Positions 54,868 to 63,884 of a DNA stretch of 64,000 nt are shown here, in pieces. The translations under genes and the position numbers were made by a program. Within the stretch, counting starts at the first letter, position 1. Every line of letters starts with the position of its first letter. The notes beneath the pieces are model-generated. The model did no database searches. It was not told the origin of the DNA and was given only the letters and a program-made list of their open reading frames with translations. This DNA is from Microbacterium keratanolyticum (GTDB lineage: Bacteria > Actinomycetota > Actinomycetes > Actinomycetales > Microbacteriaceae): the NCBI RefSeq assembly GCF_016907255.1, contig NZ_JAFBBQ010000001.1:2356001-2420000 (forward strand), read 5' to 3'.

Positions 54868-56709
54868 ATGACGAACCGGCTCGCTGACACGCTCAGCCCC
54901 TACCTGCGCGCGCATGCCGACAACCCCGTCGACTGGTACCCGTGGGGTGAGGAGGCGTTCGCCGAGGCGCAGCGCCGCGACGTGCCGCTGCTCATCTCGA
55001 TCGGCTATTCGACGTGCCACTGGTGTCATGTGATGGCGCGTGAGTCCTTCGCCGATCCCGTGACGGCAGCGGCCATCAACGCGGGCTTCGTCGCGGTGAA
55101 GGTCGATCGCGAGGAGCATCCGGATGTCGACAGTGCCTTCATGGCAGCCGCATCCGCTTTCACACAGAATCTCGGCTGGCCGCTGACGGTCTTCGCGACA
55201 CCCGCAGGACGCGCGTTTTACGCCGGCACCTACTGGCCGCCGGTTGCGCGGGCATCCCTTCCCGCGTTTCGTGACGTGCTTGCGGCGGTGCGCGAGGCGT
55301 GGACGGTACGACGCGCGGCGGCGGAGGAGTCCGCGGACGCCGTCGCTGACGTCTTGCGGTCCGCTGCCGCATCCGCCCCCAGCGACCTGCCGACGGCTGC
55401 GCAGCTTGCCGATGCGGCACGGACGATCGCCGCACGCGAGGACTCCACGTTCGGCGGGTTCGGCGGCGCGCCGAAGTTCCCCGTCGCGACGACCCTGCGC
55501 TTCCTGCAGGCACCGTTGGTCCGTCGGGAGGCCCCGGATGCAGCCGCGAGCGCCGCGCGTGCGCTCGCCGCGATGGCCTCGTCCGAGCTGCGTGATGAGA
55601 TCGACGGCGGCTTCTTCCGGTACGCGACGCAGCGCGATTGGAGCGTTCCCCACTACGAGCGGATGCTGATCGACAACGCGCAGCTGCTCGATGTCGCCCG
55701 TGATGAGCGGGATACACCCACCGCGCGGGGCATCGCCTCGTTCCTGCTGGCCGTGCTGCCGCGCGCAGGAGGGGGCTTCGGCGCCGCGCAGGATTCGGAG
55801 TCGTGGATCGACGGGGAGCGCAGCGAAGGCGGCTACTACGCCCGCGGAGCCGCCGCGCGGGCGCTGCTCGATGCGCCCGCGGTCGACGGCAAGGTCATCA
55901 CCGGCTGGAACGGCCTGGCGATCGCCGCGCTCGCGCGCGCGGGTGCAGCCCTCTCCGAGCCCGGATGGATTGCGGCCGCCGCCACCGCGGCCCAGGCGGT
56001 GCTGCGCGACAACACCGTCTCCGGCGTGCTCGTGCGGGCCTCTCTCGACGGCCATGCTGGCGACGCCCCTGCCACGCCCGCCGATCACGGCCAGTTCGCT
56101 GAGGCGCTCTTCGAACTGGCCGTCGCCACCGGAGACGCGCAGTGGGCGGTGACGGCGCGCACGCTCTTGGATGAGGCGCTCGCGCGCGCCGCTGTCGGTG
56201 CCGAGGAGATGTCGCTCGTCGTCGACCCCGTGCTGCAATCCCAGGGGATCGTCGCCTCGCCCGACGTCAGCGACGGCGACCTGCCCTCAGGGTTGTCCTC
56301 GCTCGCCTCCGCGGCGCTGGCCGCCTGGCGGTTGGGGGCGGGGGAGCGCTACCGCGACGCATCCGCCCACCTCGTCCGGCAGCACGCGGATGCTGCGCAG
56401 AAGCAGCCCTTCGCGCACGGCGCACTTCTGCGGATCGCGGCGGCGCTCGTCGATCCGCCGCGGCAGATCGTCGTGGTGACGGACCACCCGAATGCGCCGC
56501 TCGCGCAGGCCGCACGCGACGCCGATGCGGACATCTTGACGATCGTCTCTCCTGCGCAGGCGCGTGCCTTCGCGGATGCCGGATTCGAGCTCTTCGACGG
56601 CAAGGACGCTCGCACCGGCCTCGCGTACGACTGCCGCGCGTTCGTCTGCCGGCTGCCCGTCGGTGACCCTGCACAGCTGCACCCATCACGGGAGGGACGC
56701 AGCACATGA
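54868..56709 (+). CDS. DUF255 thioredoxin-like/glycosidase-fold protein (YyaL-type)
   Basis: The 613-residue protein starts with the DUF255 thioredoxin-like domain (residues 1-165): [17 protein letters not shown], then STCHWCHVM with Cys50 and Cys53. A helical (alpha/alpha)6-type domain follows, with the [13 protein letters not shown] segment. Family members in bacteria are called YyaL or spermatogenesis-associated protein 20-like; function is unproven. It is somewhat shorter than the 650-690 residues common in the family. Its stop overlaps the permease start (ATGA), tying it to amino-acid transport. An AGAGAGG ribosome site lies upstream of ATG 54868. Confidence 0.9.
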   Translation: MTNRLADTLSPYLRAHADNPVDWYPWGEEAFAEAQRRDVPLLISIGYSTCHWCHVMARESFADPVTAAAINAGFVAVKVDREEHPDVDSAFMAAASAFTQNLGWPLTVFATPAGRAFYAGTYWPPVARASLPAFRDVLAAVREAWTVRRAAAEESADAVADVLRSAAASAPSDLPTAAQLADAARTIAAREDSTFGGFGGAPKFPVATTLRFLQAPLVRREAPDAAASAARALAAMASSELRDEIDGGFFRYATQRDWSVPHYERMLIDNAQLLDVARDERDTPTARGIASFLLAVLPRAGGGFGAAQDSESWIDGERSEGGYYARGAAARALLDAPAVDGKVITGWNGLAIAALARAGAALSEPGWIAAAATAAQAVLRDNTVSGVLVRASLDGHAGDAPATPADHGQFAEALFELAVATGDAQWAVTARTLLDEALARAAVGAEEMSLVVDPVLQSQGIVASPDVSDGDLPSGLSSLASAALAAWRLGAGERYRDASAHLVRQHADAAQKQPFAHGALLRIAAALVDPPRQIVVVTDHPNAPLAQAARDADADILTIVSPAQARAFADAGFELFDGKDARTGLAYDCRAFVCRLPVGDPAQLHPSREGRST

Positions 56710-58076
56710 GTGAGGTGCCGACGACCACGACAACGACGACGGGGTTGCACGCAGGACTCACACGCCGACAGATCTCGATGATGGGTCTCGGCGGAGCGAT
56801 CGGCGCCGGGCTCTTCGTCGGATCCGGGCAGGCGATCGGCATCGCCGGCCCCGCCGTGCTCGTGTCGTACCTGGTCGCGGGCGGCATCGTCGTGCTCGTC
56901 ATGGCGATGCTCGCCGAGATGGTGGCGGCGAATCCCAGCTCGGGCGCCTTCAGCTCGTACGCGCAGAAAGCGATGGGGCGCAGCGCCGGCAGCGCGGTCG
57001 GCTGGCTCTACTGGCTGCAGCTCATCGTGGTGATCGCCGCCGAGGCGACCGGGGCCGCGCTCATCACCGAGGAATGGGTGCCGATGGTACCCGCGTGGGT
57101 ATGGGTGCTGATCTTCATCACGGTGTTCACGGCGGTCAACCTCTTCGGCGTGCGCAACTACGGCCGCTTCGAGTTCTGGTTCGCGGCGATCAAGGTCGCC
57201 GCGATCATCGCGTTCCTCGTGATCGGGGTGTGCGCGATTCTCGGGCTGTTCCCCGGAGTGCCCGCCACGGGCATCAGCAACCTCTTCGACAACGGCGGCT
57301 TCGCCCCGAACGGCATCGACGGCATTGCCGCAGCCCTCCTGATCGTCGCCTTCGCGTTCGGCGGCACCGAGGTCGTCGCGATCGCGGCCGCGGAATCCGA
57401 CGACCCCGCCCGCAACATCCGCCGCATCGTGCGCGAAGTGCTCGTGCGCATCATGATCTTCTACGTCGGTTCGATCTTCGTGATCGTGGCGGTGCTGCCA
57501 TGGAACGACGAAGACGTGCAGGAGGGGCCGTTCTCGGCCGTGCTCGCGACGCTCGGCCTGCCGGGAGTCGACCTGGTGATGTCGCTCATCGTGATCATCG
57601 CGCTGCTCTCGGCCATGAACGCCAACATCTACGGGGCCTCGCGCATGGCCTTCTCGCTCGGCGAGCGTCGGCTCGCGCCGCAGGCCATCACCCGCACGAG
57701 CGTCAGAGGTGTGCCCTTCGTCGCGGTGCTCTCCTCGGTGTCGTTCGGCTTCGTCGCGGTCGCACTCAATTGGGCATTCCCTGACCTCGTGATGCCGATC
57801 CTGCTGAACATCGTCGGGTCGACCGTGCTGGTGATCTGGGCGGCGACGGCGATCTCGCAGCTGATCCTGCGCCGTCGCGCCGACCGCGCCGGAACGCCGA
57901 TGCCGATGCGCATGTGGGGATTCCCGTGGCTGTCGTGGCTGTGCCTCGTGCTCCTCGCGGGGATGTTCGTTCTCTCGTTCACCAACAGTGTCGCGGGCAC
58001 GCAGCTGCTGCTCACCCTCGGCCTCACCGCCGTGCTGCTGCTGATTGCGCGCCTCACCCGGGGCACGGCTCGCTGA
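56706..58076 (+). CDS. APC-family amino-acid permease (AAT/GabP-like)
   Basis: The 456-residue permease has twelve predicted helices, the [21 protein letters not shown] start (about 20-40) that marks the AAT subfamily (AroP, GabP, ProY), and [22 protein letters not shown] in the middle. It would import an amino acid or GABA by proton symport. The start overlaps the DUF255 gene by four bases. The long negatively charged Thr-rich N-terminus ([10 protein letters not shown]) is unusual but short. Confidence 0.9.
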   Translation: MSEVPTTTTTTTGLHAGLTRRQISMMGLGGAIGAGLFVGSGQAIGIAGPAVLVSYLVAGGIVVLVMAMLAEMVAANPSSGAFSSYAQKAMGRSAGSAVGWLYWLQLIVVIAAEATGAALITEEWVPMVPAWVWVLIFITVFTAVNLFGVRNYGRFEFWFAAIKVAAIIAFLVIGVCAILGLFPGVPATGISNLFDNGGFAPNGIDGIAAALLIVAFAFGGTEVVAIAAAESDDPARNIRRIVREVLVRIMIFYVGSIFVIVAVLPWNDEDVQEGPFSAVLATLGLPGVDLVMSLIVIIALLSAMNANIYGASRMAFSLGERRLAPQAITRTSVRGVPFVAVLSSVSFGFVAVALNWAFPDLVMPILLNIVGSTVLVIWAATAISQLILRRRADRAGTPMPMRMWGFPWLSWLCLVLLAGMFVLSFTNSVAGTQLLLTLGLTAVLLLIARLTRGTAR

Positions 58077-58079
58077 GCG

Positions 58080-58313
58080 TCAGCGTCCGCGAGAGGAGCC
58101 GCCATTGCGCGGATGCTGCGCGGCCGCGCGTTCATTGCCGCGTCGGTAGTTTCCGGTGAGCCGTGCCATGAGGAGCTGGGCGTCCTCCGTCTCGACGCGG
58201 GTGAGGAAATCCGCGGCACGGGCGCCGCGCAGTGTCGCCGCGGGGCGCCCGTGATGCAGGAGGATGACGTCCTCGCCATGCGTCTCGTAAGTGAAGCCAG
58301 CGGGCCCGCCCAT
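58080..58313 (-). CDS. Small conserved actinobacterial protein downstream of pmt
   Basis: This 77-residue protein reads FTYETHGEDVILLHHGRPAA and TLRGARAADFLTRVETED in sequence, then ends with a positively charged tail (RRGNERAAAQHPRNGGSSRGR, shortened here to fit its clear parts). I do not recognise a named family. ATG 58313 shares one base with the pmt stop (TGATG), so it is translated with the mannosyltransferase. No membrane helix or signal is evident. The Arg-rich C-terminus could bind nucleic acid, but that is only a composition-based remark. Confidence 0.7.
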   Translation of the reverse strand: MGGPAGFTYETHGEDVILLHHGRPAATLRGARAADFLTRVETEDAQLLMARLTGNYRRGNERAAAQHPRNGGSSRGR

Positions 58314-59863
58314 CACACCCACCCCGGCAGCCAGTTGTGAATGAGCCAGAAGTCGTAGGGAACGGTCATGCCGACCCACGACGGGTAGAAGAACACGGAC
58401 ACGGCGAGGATGACACCGACGACGACCGCGACGACGCGCTGCCCGGATTGTCTGCGCGAGAGGGGGGCATCCGCACGCCCTGCGAGCTCGCGCAACGCCA
58501 GCACGAGCGCCAGCACCAGGAACGGGACCATCGCCACCGTGTAGAACTGGAACACCGTGCGATTCGGGATGAGCAGCCACGGAATCCAGGTCGCAGCGAG
58601 TCCGACGAGGGGGATCGCGTACGTCCACGACATCGGGCGCCGCTCGATGAGGCCGAGGGCGAACCGGTACAGCAGCCATACGGCTGCGGCGACGCCCAGG
58701 TACCACAGCACCGGGTTCGGCACGGTCGAGATCACCGCGATGCAGTGATCGGAGCCGAAACAGGTCTCGTCGCCGCCGACCCAGACGGCCGTGGGCCGCA
58801 GCAGGAGCGGCCATTCCCACGCCGCGCTCGCGTAGGGGTGGCCGCTGGTGAGGCCGGAGTGGAAGCCGAGGATCGACTCGTGGTACTTCCACAGCGCCAC
58901 CAGAGGATTGTCGGAGGCGGCGCGATCGTAGCCGCCGGCCGTCACGAACCATCCGGTCCAGGACGCGAGATAGGTGAGGAGCGCTGCGGGAACGAGCAGC
59001 AGGAATGAGACGGGCCCCTGACGGAAGGCGGCATCCGTAGGCCACAGCAGCACCCCGGCGCGGCGGCGTGCGAGTGCATCGGTCACGACCAGGTACAGCC
59101 CGAGCGCCGCGAGCGCATAGAGTCCTGACCACTTCACCGCCGCGGCTGCGCCGAGTGCGACTCCGGCCGCCACGACCCATGGTCTGCGCCACAGCACGCG
59201 CCCCCACATCGGGAGTGGGCCGTCGTCGGTCAGGCCATGGGTCGCAGGGTCCTCCAGCAACGGCATCGTGCGTCGACGGTCGAGGAGGATGAACCAGAAC
59301 CCGAGCAGAATGAAGAAGGTGAGTGTCGCGTCGAGCAGCGCGATGCGGCTCATGACGATGCTGAGTCCGTCGACGGCGAGGAACAGTCCTGCGAGAGTCG
59401 CGAGCGTCGTCGAGCGCGTGAGCGTGCGCGTCACGAGGTACAGAAGGAGCACCGTCGCGGTGCCGATGAGCGCCGTCGTGAGGCGCCATCCGACGCTCGA
59501 TCCGGGGCCGAGCAGCCCCATGCCGAGCGCGATGATCCACTTGCCGAGGGGCGGATGCACGACGAAGCTGCCGGTGGCTGTCAGCGCGCTCGTGTCGCCG
59601 TCCGCGAACATCTCATTGGCCCCAGAGTCCCAGGTCCCCTCGTAGCCGAGCGTCCACAGCGACCACGCGTCTTTGACGTAGTAGGTCTCGTCGAAGGCGA
59701 GTGTGCCGGGGTGTCCGAGATTCGTCAGGCGCAGGATGCCCGCGAACACCGTCAGCAGCAGCGGAATCAGCCAGGATGCCGCACGCGAACGGCGGATGCT
59801 GTCGCGCAGTCGCTCCGCAGCGGTCGAACGCTGCTCGACAGGCGGTAACAGGGGCGCGGTCAC
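58313..59863 (-). CDS. Dolichyl-phosphate-mannose-protein mannosyltransferase (PMT family)
   Basis: The 516-residue multi-pass enzyme has the catalytic Asp58-Glu59 in LAFDETYYVKDAWSL after the first membrane helix, a VHPPLGKWII segment, and many further helices. PMT enzymes transfer mannose from polyprenyl-phosphate-mannose to Ser/Thr of secreted proteins at the cytoplasmic membrane; actinobacteria possess this system. GTG 59863 lies six bases from TAGGCT. The small protein gene downstream is translationally coupled. Confidence 0.9.
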   Translation of the reverse strand: MTAPLLPPVEQRSTAAERLRDSIRRSRAASWLIPLLLTVFAGILRLTNLGHPGTLAFDETYYVKDAWSLWTLGYEGTWDSGANEMFADGDTSALTATGSFVVHPPLGKWIIALGMGLLGPGSSVGWRLTTALIGTATVLLLYLVTRTLTRSTTLATLAGLFLAVDGLSIVMSRIALLDATLTFFILLGFWFILLDRRRTMPLLEDPATHGLTDDGPLPMWGRVLWRRPWVVAAGVALGAAAAVKWSGLYALAALGLYLVVTDALARRRAGVLLWPTDAAFRQGPVSFLLLVPAALLTYLASWTGWFVTAGGYDRAASDNPLVALWKYHESILGFHSGLTSGHPYASAAWEWPLLLRPTAVWVGGDETCFGSDHCIAVISTVPNPVLWYLGVAAAVWLLYRFALGLIERRPMSWTYAIPLVGLAATWIPWLLIPNRTVFQFYTVAMVPFLVLALVLALRELAGRADAPLSRRQSGQRVVAVVVGVILAVSVFFYPSWVGMTVPYDFWLIHNWLPGWV

Positions 59864-59869
59864 CGCACC

Positions 59870-59879
59870 AGCCTATGCT
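59870..59879. promoter_or_regulatory. Overlapping divergent -10 elements of pmt and rsmI
   Basis: Within 22 bases between two GTG starts, AGCCTATGCT (59870-59879) contains TAGGCT on the minus strand (59875-59870) and TATGCT on the plus strand (59874-59879), sharing two bases. Each ends six bases from its gene's start codon, so both mRNAs would be leaderless and mutually exclusive at the shared bases. Confidence 0.6.
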
Positions 59880-59885
59880 GGGCGG

Positions 59886-60701
59886 GTGATCATCCTCGCG
59901 GCGACCCCGATCGGAAATCTTGGCGATGCGTCGAAGCGGCTCATCGAGGTGCTGGAGAACGCCGAGGTGATCGCGGCAGAGGACACCCGCACAACCCAGC
60001 GCCTGCTGCAGGCGCTGCACGTCGAGAACCGTCCGCGTCTGATCGCGCTGCACGATCACAACGAGAAGCACAAGGCCGCAGAGCTCGCCGCCCTCGCGCT
60101 CGACAGCGACCTTGTGGTGCTGAGCGATGCGGGCATGCCGACTGTGAGCGATCCCGGGTACGGGCTTGTCGCGGAGGCTGTCGCGCAGGGTGTGACGGTC
60201 ACTGCGATCCCGGGGCCGAGCGCCGTTCTGACGGCGCTCGCGATCTCCGGATTGCCCACCGACCGCTTCTCCTTCGAGGGGTTCCTGCCACGCAAGCCGG
60301 GCGAACGCCGTTCGACGTTGCGGACACTCGCCTCCGAGCAGCGCACGATGGTGTTCTTCGAATCCCCATCCCGGCTGGCAGGCACGCTCGCAGACATGGG
60401 CGCCGCCTTCGGCGAAGATCGCCGCATCGCCGTGTGCCGCGAACTCACCAAGTTCTACGAAGAGGTGCGTCGGGGCACCTCCGCGGAACTCGTCGCGTGG
60501 GCCGAGGGCGGTGTCAAGGGTGAGATCGTCGTCGTCGTCGAGGGGGCGACCGCCCGAGACGTCACCCCGGAGGATGCGCTCAGCCAGGTGCAGGCGCTCG
60601 TCGCCGACGGCATGCGCTTGAAGGAGGCCGCCGCAGAGGTGGCCGCACAGACCGGGCACTCCTCGCGTGAGCTGTACCAGGCGGCCCTCGCGGCGCGATG
60701 A
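59886..60701 (+). CDS. rsmI: 16S rRNA (cytidine(1402)-2'-O)-methyltransferase
   Basis: The 271-residue tetrapyrrole-methylase-fold protein begins IILAATPIGNLGDASKRLIE, then AAEDTRTTQRLL, DAGMPTVSDPGY, IPGPSAVLTALAISGLP and FYEEVRRG, the recognisable RsmI blocks. It methylates the 2'-OH of C1402 in 16S rRNA with SAM, beside RsmH's N4 methylation, tuning decoding at the P site. GTG 59886 lies six bases after TATGCT. The stop overlaps the next methyltransferase by four bases. Confidence 0.96.
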   Translation: MIILAATPIGNLGDASKRLIEVLENAEVIAAEDTRTTQRLLQALHVENRPRLIALHDHNEKHKAAELAALALDSDLVVLSDAGMPTVSDPGYGLVAEAVAQGVTVTAIPGPSAVLTALAISGLPTDRFSFEGFLPRKPGERRSTLRTLASEQRTMVFFESPSRLAGTLADMGAAFGEDRRIAVCRELTKFYEEVRRGTSAELVAWAEGGVKGEIVVVVEGATARDVTPEDALSQVQALVADGMRLKEAAAEVAAQTGHSSRELYQAALAAR

Positions 60702-61336
60702 GCCTCGACGCGAACGAGCGCGCCGTCGAGAGCGCCTACGATGCACGGGCGGCCGAGTACATCGACGTCCTCGGCGACATCTCGCAGATGGCGGACGCAG
60801 ACCGTGCGCTGATCGCCGAGTGGCGGGCGATGACGACGGGACCACTGGTGGATGCCGGCTGCGGCCCCGGGCACTGGACCCAGTACCTCTGGGAGATGGC
60901 GCCCGCCGGAACGGACCCGAGCGTGCTCGGCGTCGATCTCTCGGCGGAGTTCATCGCGCACGCCAGGAGCCGCTATCCCGAGGCTACATTCCGGCAGGGA
61001 ACGATCGCACAGCTGCCCTGTGGAGACGAGGCGCTCGGTGGCATCCTCGCCTGGTACTCGCTGATTCACGTGCCGCCCGAGGAGGTGCCGAGGATCCTGC
61101 GTGAGTTCGCCCGGGTCATCCGCTCGGGGGGAAGCATCCTCGTGGCATTCTTCGACGGCCCCTCACGCGTGCCGTTCGCGCACGCGGTGACTCCTGCGTA
61201 CTTCTGGTCTCCCGAAGACCTCGCCGACCTGCTGGGCGACGCGGGATTCGCCTGTGACCCGCCGCTGCGCCGTTCCCGCGAAGAGGGCGAGGCCAGCGTA
61301 CGTCCGCACGCCTCGTTCATCGCACGGCGGAGGTGA
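60698..61336 (+). CDS. Class I SAM-dependent methyltransferase
   Basis: The 212-residue protein has the SAM motif I as LVDAGCGPGHWTQYL (about 48-62), the acidic GVDLSAEFIAHAR strand end, and LAWYSLIHVPPEEVPRILREFARVIRSGG typical of class I methyltransferases of the Methyltransf_11/25 type. The substrate is unknown. Translation is coupled to rsmI by ATGA, but this pairing may be by neighbourhood only. Confidence 0.85.
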   Translation: MSLDANERAVESAYDARAAEYIDVLGDISQMADADRALIAEWRAMTTGPLVDAGCGPGHWTQYLWEMAPAGTDPSVLGVDLSAEFIAHARSRYPEATFRQGTIAQLPCGDEALGGILAWYSLIHVPPEEVPRILREFARVIRSGGSILVAFFDGPSRVPFAHAVTPAYFWSPEDLADLLGDAGFACDPPLRRSREEGEASVRPHASFIARRR

Positions 61337-61392
61337 TTCCGCCCGCGGCATCCGCTCCGCGTCACTCGGCAGCCCACGTTCCCGCTTCGGCC

Positions 61393-61398
61393 TAGAAT
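61393..61398 (+). promoter_or_regulatory. -10 element TAGAAT for metG
   Basis: TAGAAT lies seven bases before ATG 61406, so metG probably has little or no leader. Confidence 0.5.
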
Positions 61399-61405
61399 CG
61401 AAGCC

Positions 61406-62983
61406 ATGCCCGCAGGCGAATCTTTCTACATCACCACTCCGATCTACTACCCCTCGGATGTGCCGCACATCGGCCACGGCTACACGACCGTCGCCGTCGA
61501 CACCCTTGCCCGCTGGCACCGCCAGGCGGGTGACCCGACGTGGATGCTCACCGGCACCGATGAGCACGGTCAGAAGATGCTCCGCGCGGCCGCAGCGAAC
61601 AATGTCACGCCGCAGGAGTGGGTCGACAAGCTCGTCACCGAGGCATGGTTCCCGCTGCTCAAGACGCTTGACGTCGCGAACGACGACTTCATCCGCACGA
61701 CGCAGGAGCGTCACGAAGAGCGTGTGAAGAAGTTCGTGCAGGCGATCTACGACCGCGGCTACATCTACGCCGGCGAGTACGAGGCGCTGTACTGCGTGGG
61801 CTGCGAGGAGTTCAAGCCCGACAGCGAGATCGTCGACGGCACAGGTCCCTTCGAGGGGCTGAAGGTCTGCGCGATCCACTCCAAGCCGCTGGAGCTGCTG
61901 CAGGAGAAGAACTACTTCTTCAAGCTCAGCGAGTTCCAGGACCGTCTGCTCGAGCTCTACCGTGATGAGCCGGATTTCGTGCGCCCGGAGTCGGCGCGCA
62001 ACGAGGTCGTCTCGTTCGTCAAGCAGGGACTGAAAGACCTCTCGATCTCGCGCTCCGCGTTCGACTGGGGCATCGAGGTTCCCTGGGACGACGCGCACGT
62101 CATCTACGTGTGGGTCGACGCTCTGCTGAACTACGCGACGGCGGTCGGCTACGGTGACGACACCGACGAGTTCGACAGCCGCTGGCCCGCGTACCACGTG
62201 GTCGGCAAAGACATCCTGCGCTTCCACGCCGTCATCTGGCCGGCGATGCTCATGGCTGCGGGCGTCGACGTGCCCAAGGGCGTCTTCGCGCACGGCTGGC
62301 TGCTCGTCGGCGGCGAGAAGATGTCGAAGTCGAAGCTCACCGGCATCGCGCCGACGGAGATCACGGATGTCTTCGGCTCGGACGCGTACCGCTACTACTT
62401 CCTGTCGGCGATCGCCTTCGGTCAGGACGGCTCGTTCTCCTGGGAAGACCTCGCGGCCCGCTATCAGGCAGAGCTCGCGAACGGCTTCGGCAACCTTGCC
62501 TCGCGCACCGTCGCGATGATCGAGCGCTACTTCGACGGCGTGGTTCCCACCGCCTCCGAGTACACGGAGCAGGACCTCGAGATCCAGCGCATCGTCGCGA
62601 AGGCCGCGTCGCAGGCGGATGCTGCCATGGAGCGCTTCCGCATCGACGAGGCCATCGAGTCGATCTGGACGATCGTCGATGCGCTCAACGGCTACATCAC
62701 CGAGAACGAGCCGTGGGCTCTCGCGAAGGATGAGACGCAGCGCGACCGCCTCTCGACGGTGCTGTACACGTGTGCAGACGGTCTGCGTGCGCTCACGGTG
62801 CTGCTGTCGCCGGTGATGCCGCAGTCGACGGCCACGCTCTGGGCTGCTCTCGGTGCGGCGGATTCGCTGGGTGCGCTGGACGCGCAGCCGCTGCGTGAGG
62901 CCGGCGCCTGGGGTGTTCTTCCCGCGGGGGCGAAGGTCAGCACGCTGGCACCGCTGTTCCCGCGCGTGGAGACCTCGGCCTGA
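61406..62983 (+). CDS. metG: Methionine-tRNA ligase
   Basis: The 525-residue class I aminoacyl-tRNA synthetase has the HIGH motif (His21 to His24 in PHIGHGYT), the zinc-type knuckle YCVGCEEF with a later CAIH, and KMSKS at 305-309. It charges tRNA-Met for translation. It lacks the C-terminal tRNA-binding dimerisation domain (EMAP-like) found in longer MetG proteins, which is normal for many actinobacteria. tatD follows 13 bases downstream, a frequent arrangement. Confidence 0.97.
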   Translation: MPAGESFYITTPIYYPSDVPHIGHGYTTVAVDTLARWHRQAGDPTWMLTGTDEHGQKMLRAAAANNVTPQEWVDKLVTEAWFPLLKTLDVANDDFIRTTQERHEERVKKFVQAIYDRGYIYAGEYEALYCVGCEEFKPDSEIVDGTGPFEGLKVCAIHSKPLELLQEKNYFFKLSEFQDRLLELYRDEPDFVRPESARNEVVSFVKQGLKDLSISRSAFDWGIEVPWDDAHVIYVWVDALLNYATAVGYGDDTDEFDSRWPAYHVVGKDILRFHAVIWPAMLMAAGVDVPKGVFAHGWLLVGGEKMSKSKLTGIAPTEITDVFGSDAYRYYFLSAIAFGQDGSFSWEDLAARYQAELANGFGNLASRTVAMIERYFDGVVPTASEYTEQDLEIQRIVAKAASQADAAMERFRIDEAIESIWTIVDALNGYITENEPWALAKDETQRDRLSTVLYTCADGLRALTVLLSPVMPQSTATLWAALGAADSLGALDAQPLREAGAWGVLPAGAKVSTLAPLFPRVETSA

Positions 62984-62996
62984 TCCGAGCGGCACG

Positions 62997-63884
62997 ATGA
63001 GCCAGCATCCCGAGACCTACGTGCGCGAGCGCGCGACGGAGGGACGAAAGAATCTGCTCTATCCGTCGGCGCCCGCGCCGCTCGCGGTACCGGTCTACGA
63101 CAACCACGCCCATCTGGAGATCACTGACGGCGACGACCCGCTGACGCTCGCCGAGCAGCTCGACCGCGCGCAGGAGGCCGGTGTGATCGGCGTCGTGCAG
63201 GCCTCCGGAGACCTGGAATCCTCGCGCTGGGCGGTCGCCGCAGCCGAGAGCGACCAGCGCGTGCTCGCGGCCGTCGCGATCCATCCGAACGACGCCCCGA
63301 CGTACGCGGCGGCCGGTCTTCTCGATGACGCGATCACGGAGATCGATGAGCTCGCCGCGCACCCGCGCACGCGTGCGATCGGTGAGACGGGGTTGGATTT
63401 CTTCCGCACCGGGCCCGAGGGACGTGAGGCCCAGTTCGTCTCCTTCGAGGCGCACATCGCACTGGCGAAGAAACACGGCATCGCGATGCAGATCCACGAC
63501 CGCGACGCGCATGATGACGTCCTCAAGACGCTCGTGCGCGTCGGTGCCCCCGAGACGACCGTGTTCCACTGCTTCTCGGGTGATGAAGCGATGGCGCGGA
63601 TCGCCGCTGACGCGGGCTACTACCTGTCCTTCGCCGGCAACGTCACCTTCAAGAACGCGCAGAACCTGCGCGATGCGCTGGCGGTCACACCGCTCGATCG
63701 CATCCTCGTTGAGACGGACGCGCCCTTCCTGACTCCCGTGCCGCTCCGCGGCCGGCCGAACGCGCCCTACCTCATCCCGATCACGCTGCGCTTCATGGCC
63801 GAAGAGCTCGGCATCGACGTCGATGAACTGGGCGCGCAGGTCGCCGCGAACACGCTGCGCGTCTACGGCTCGTTCGACGACTGA
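62997..63884 (+). CDS. TatD-family hydrolase/DNase
   Basis: The 295-residue metal-dependent hydrolase has the DNHAHLE motif (His37, His39), GETGLDFFR with the bridging Glu, IHDRDAHDD and HCFSGDE histidines, and ETDAPFL with the final Asp. TatD-like enzymes act as 3'-5' exonucleases or hydrolases. ATG 62997 is chosen because it fits the family N-terminus; the frame is open upstream within metG. Operon partner of metG. Its 3' end overlaps the convergent reverse-strand gene by 22 bases. Confidence 0.93.
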   Translation: MSQHPETYVRERATEGRKNLLYPSAPAPLAVPVYDNHAHLEITDGDDPLTLAEQLDRAQEAGVIGVVQASGDLESSRWAVAAAESDQRVLAAVAIHPNDAPTYAAAGLLDDAITEIDELAAHPRTRAIGETGLDFFRTGPEGREAQFVSFEAHIALAKKHGIAMQIHDRDAHDDVLKTLVRVGAPETTVFHCFSGDEAMARIAADAGYYLSFAGNVTFKNAQNLRDALAVTPLDRILVETDAPFLTPVPLRGRPNAPYLIPITLRFMAEELGIDVDELGAQVAANTLRVYGSFDD

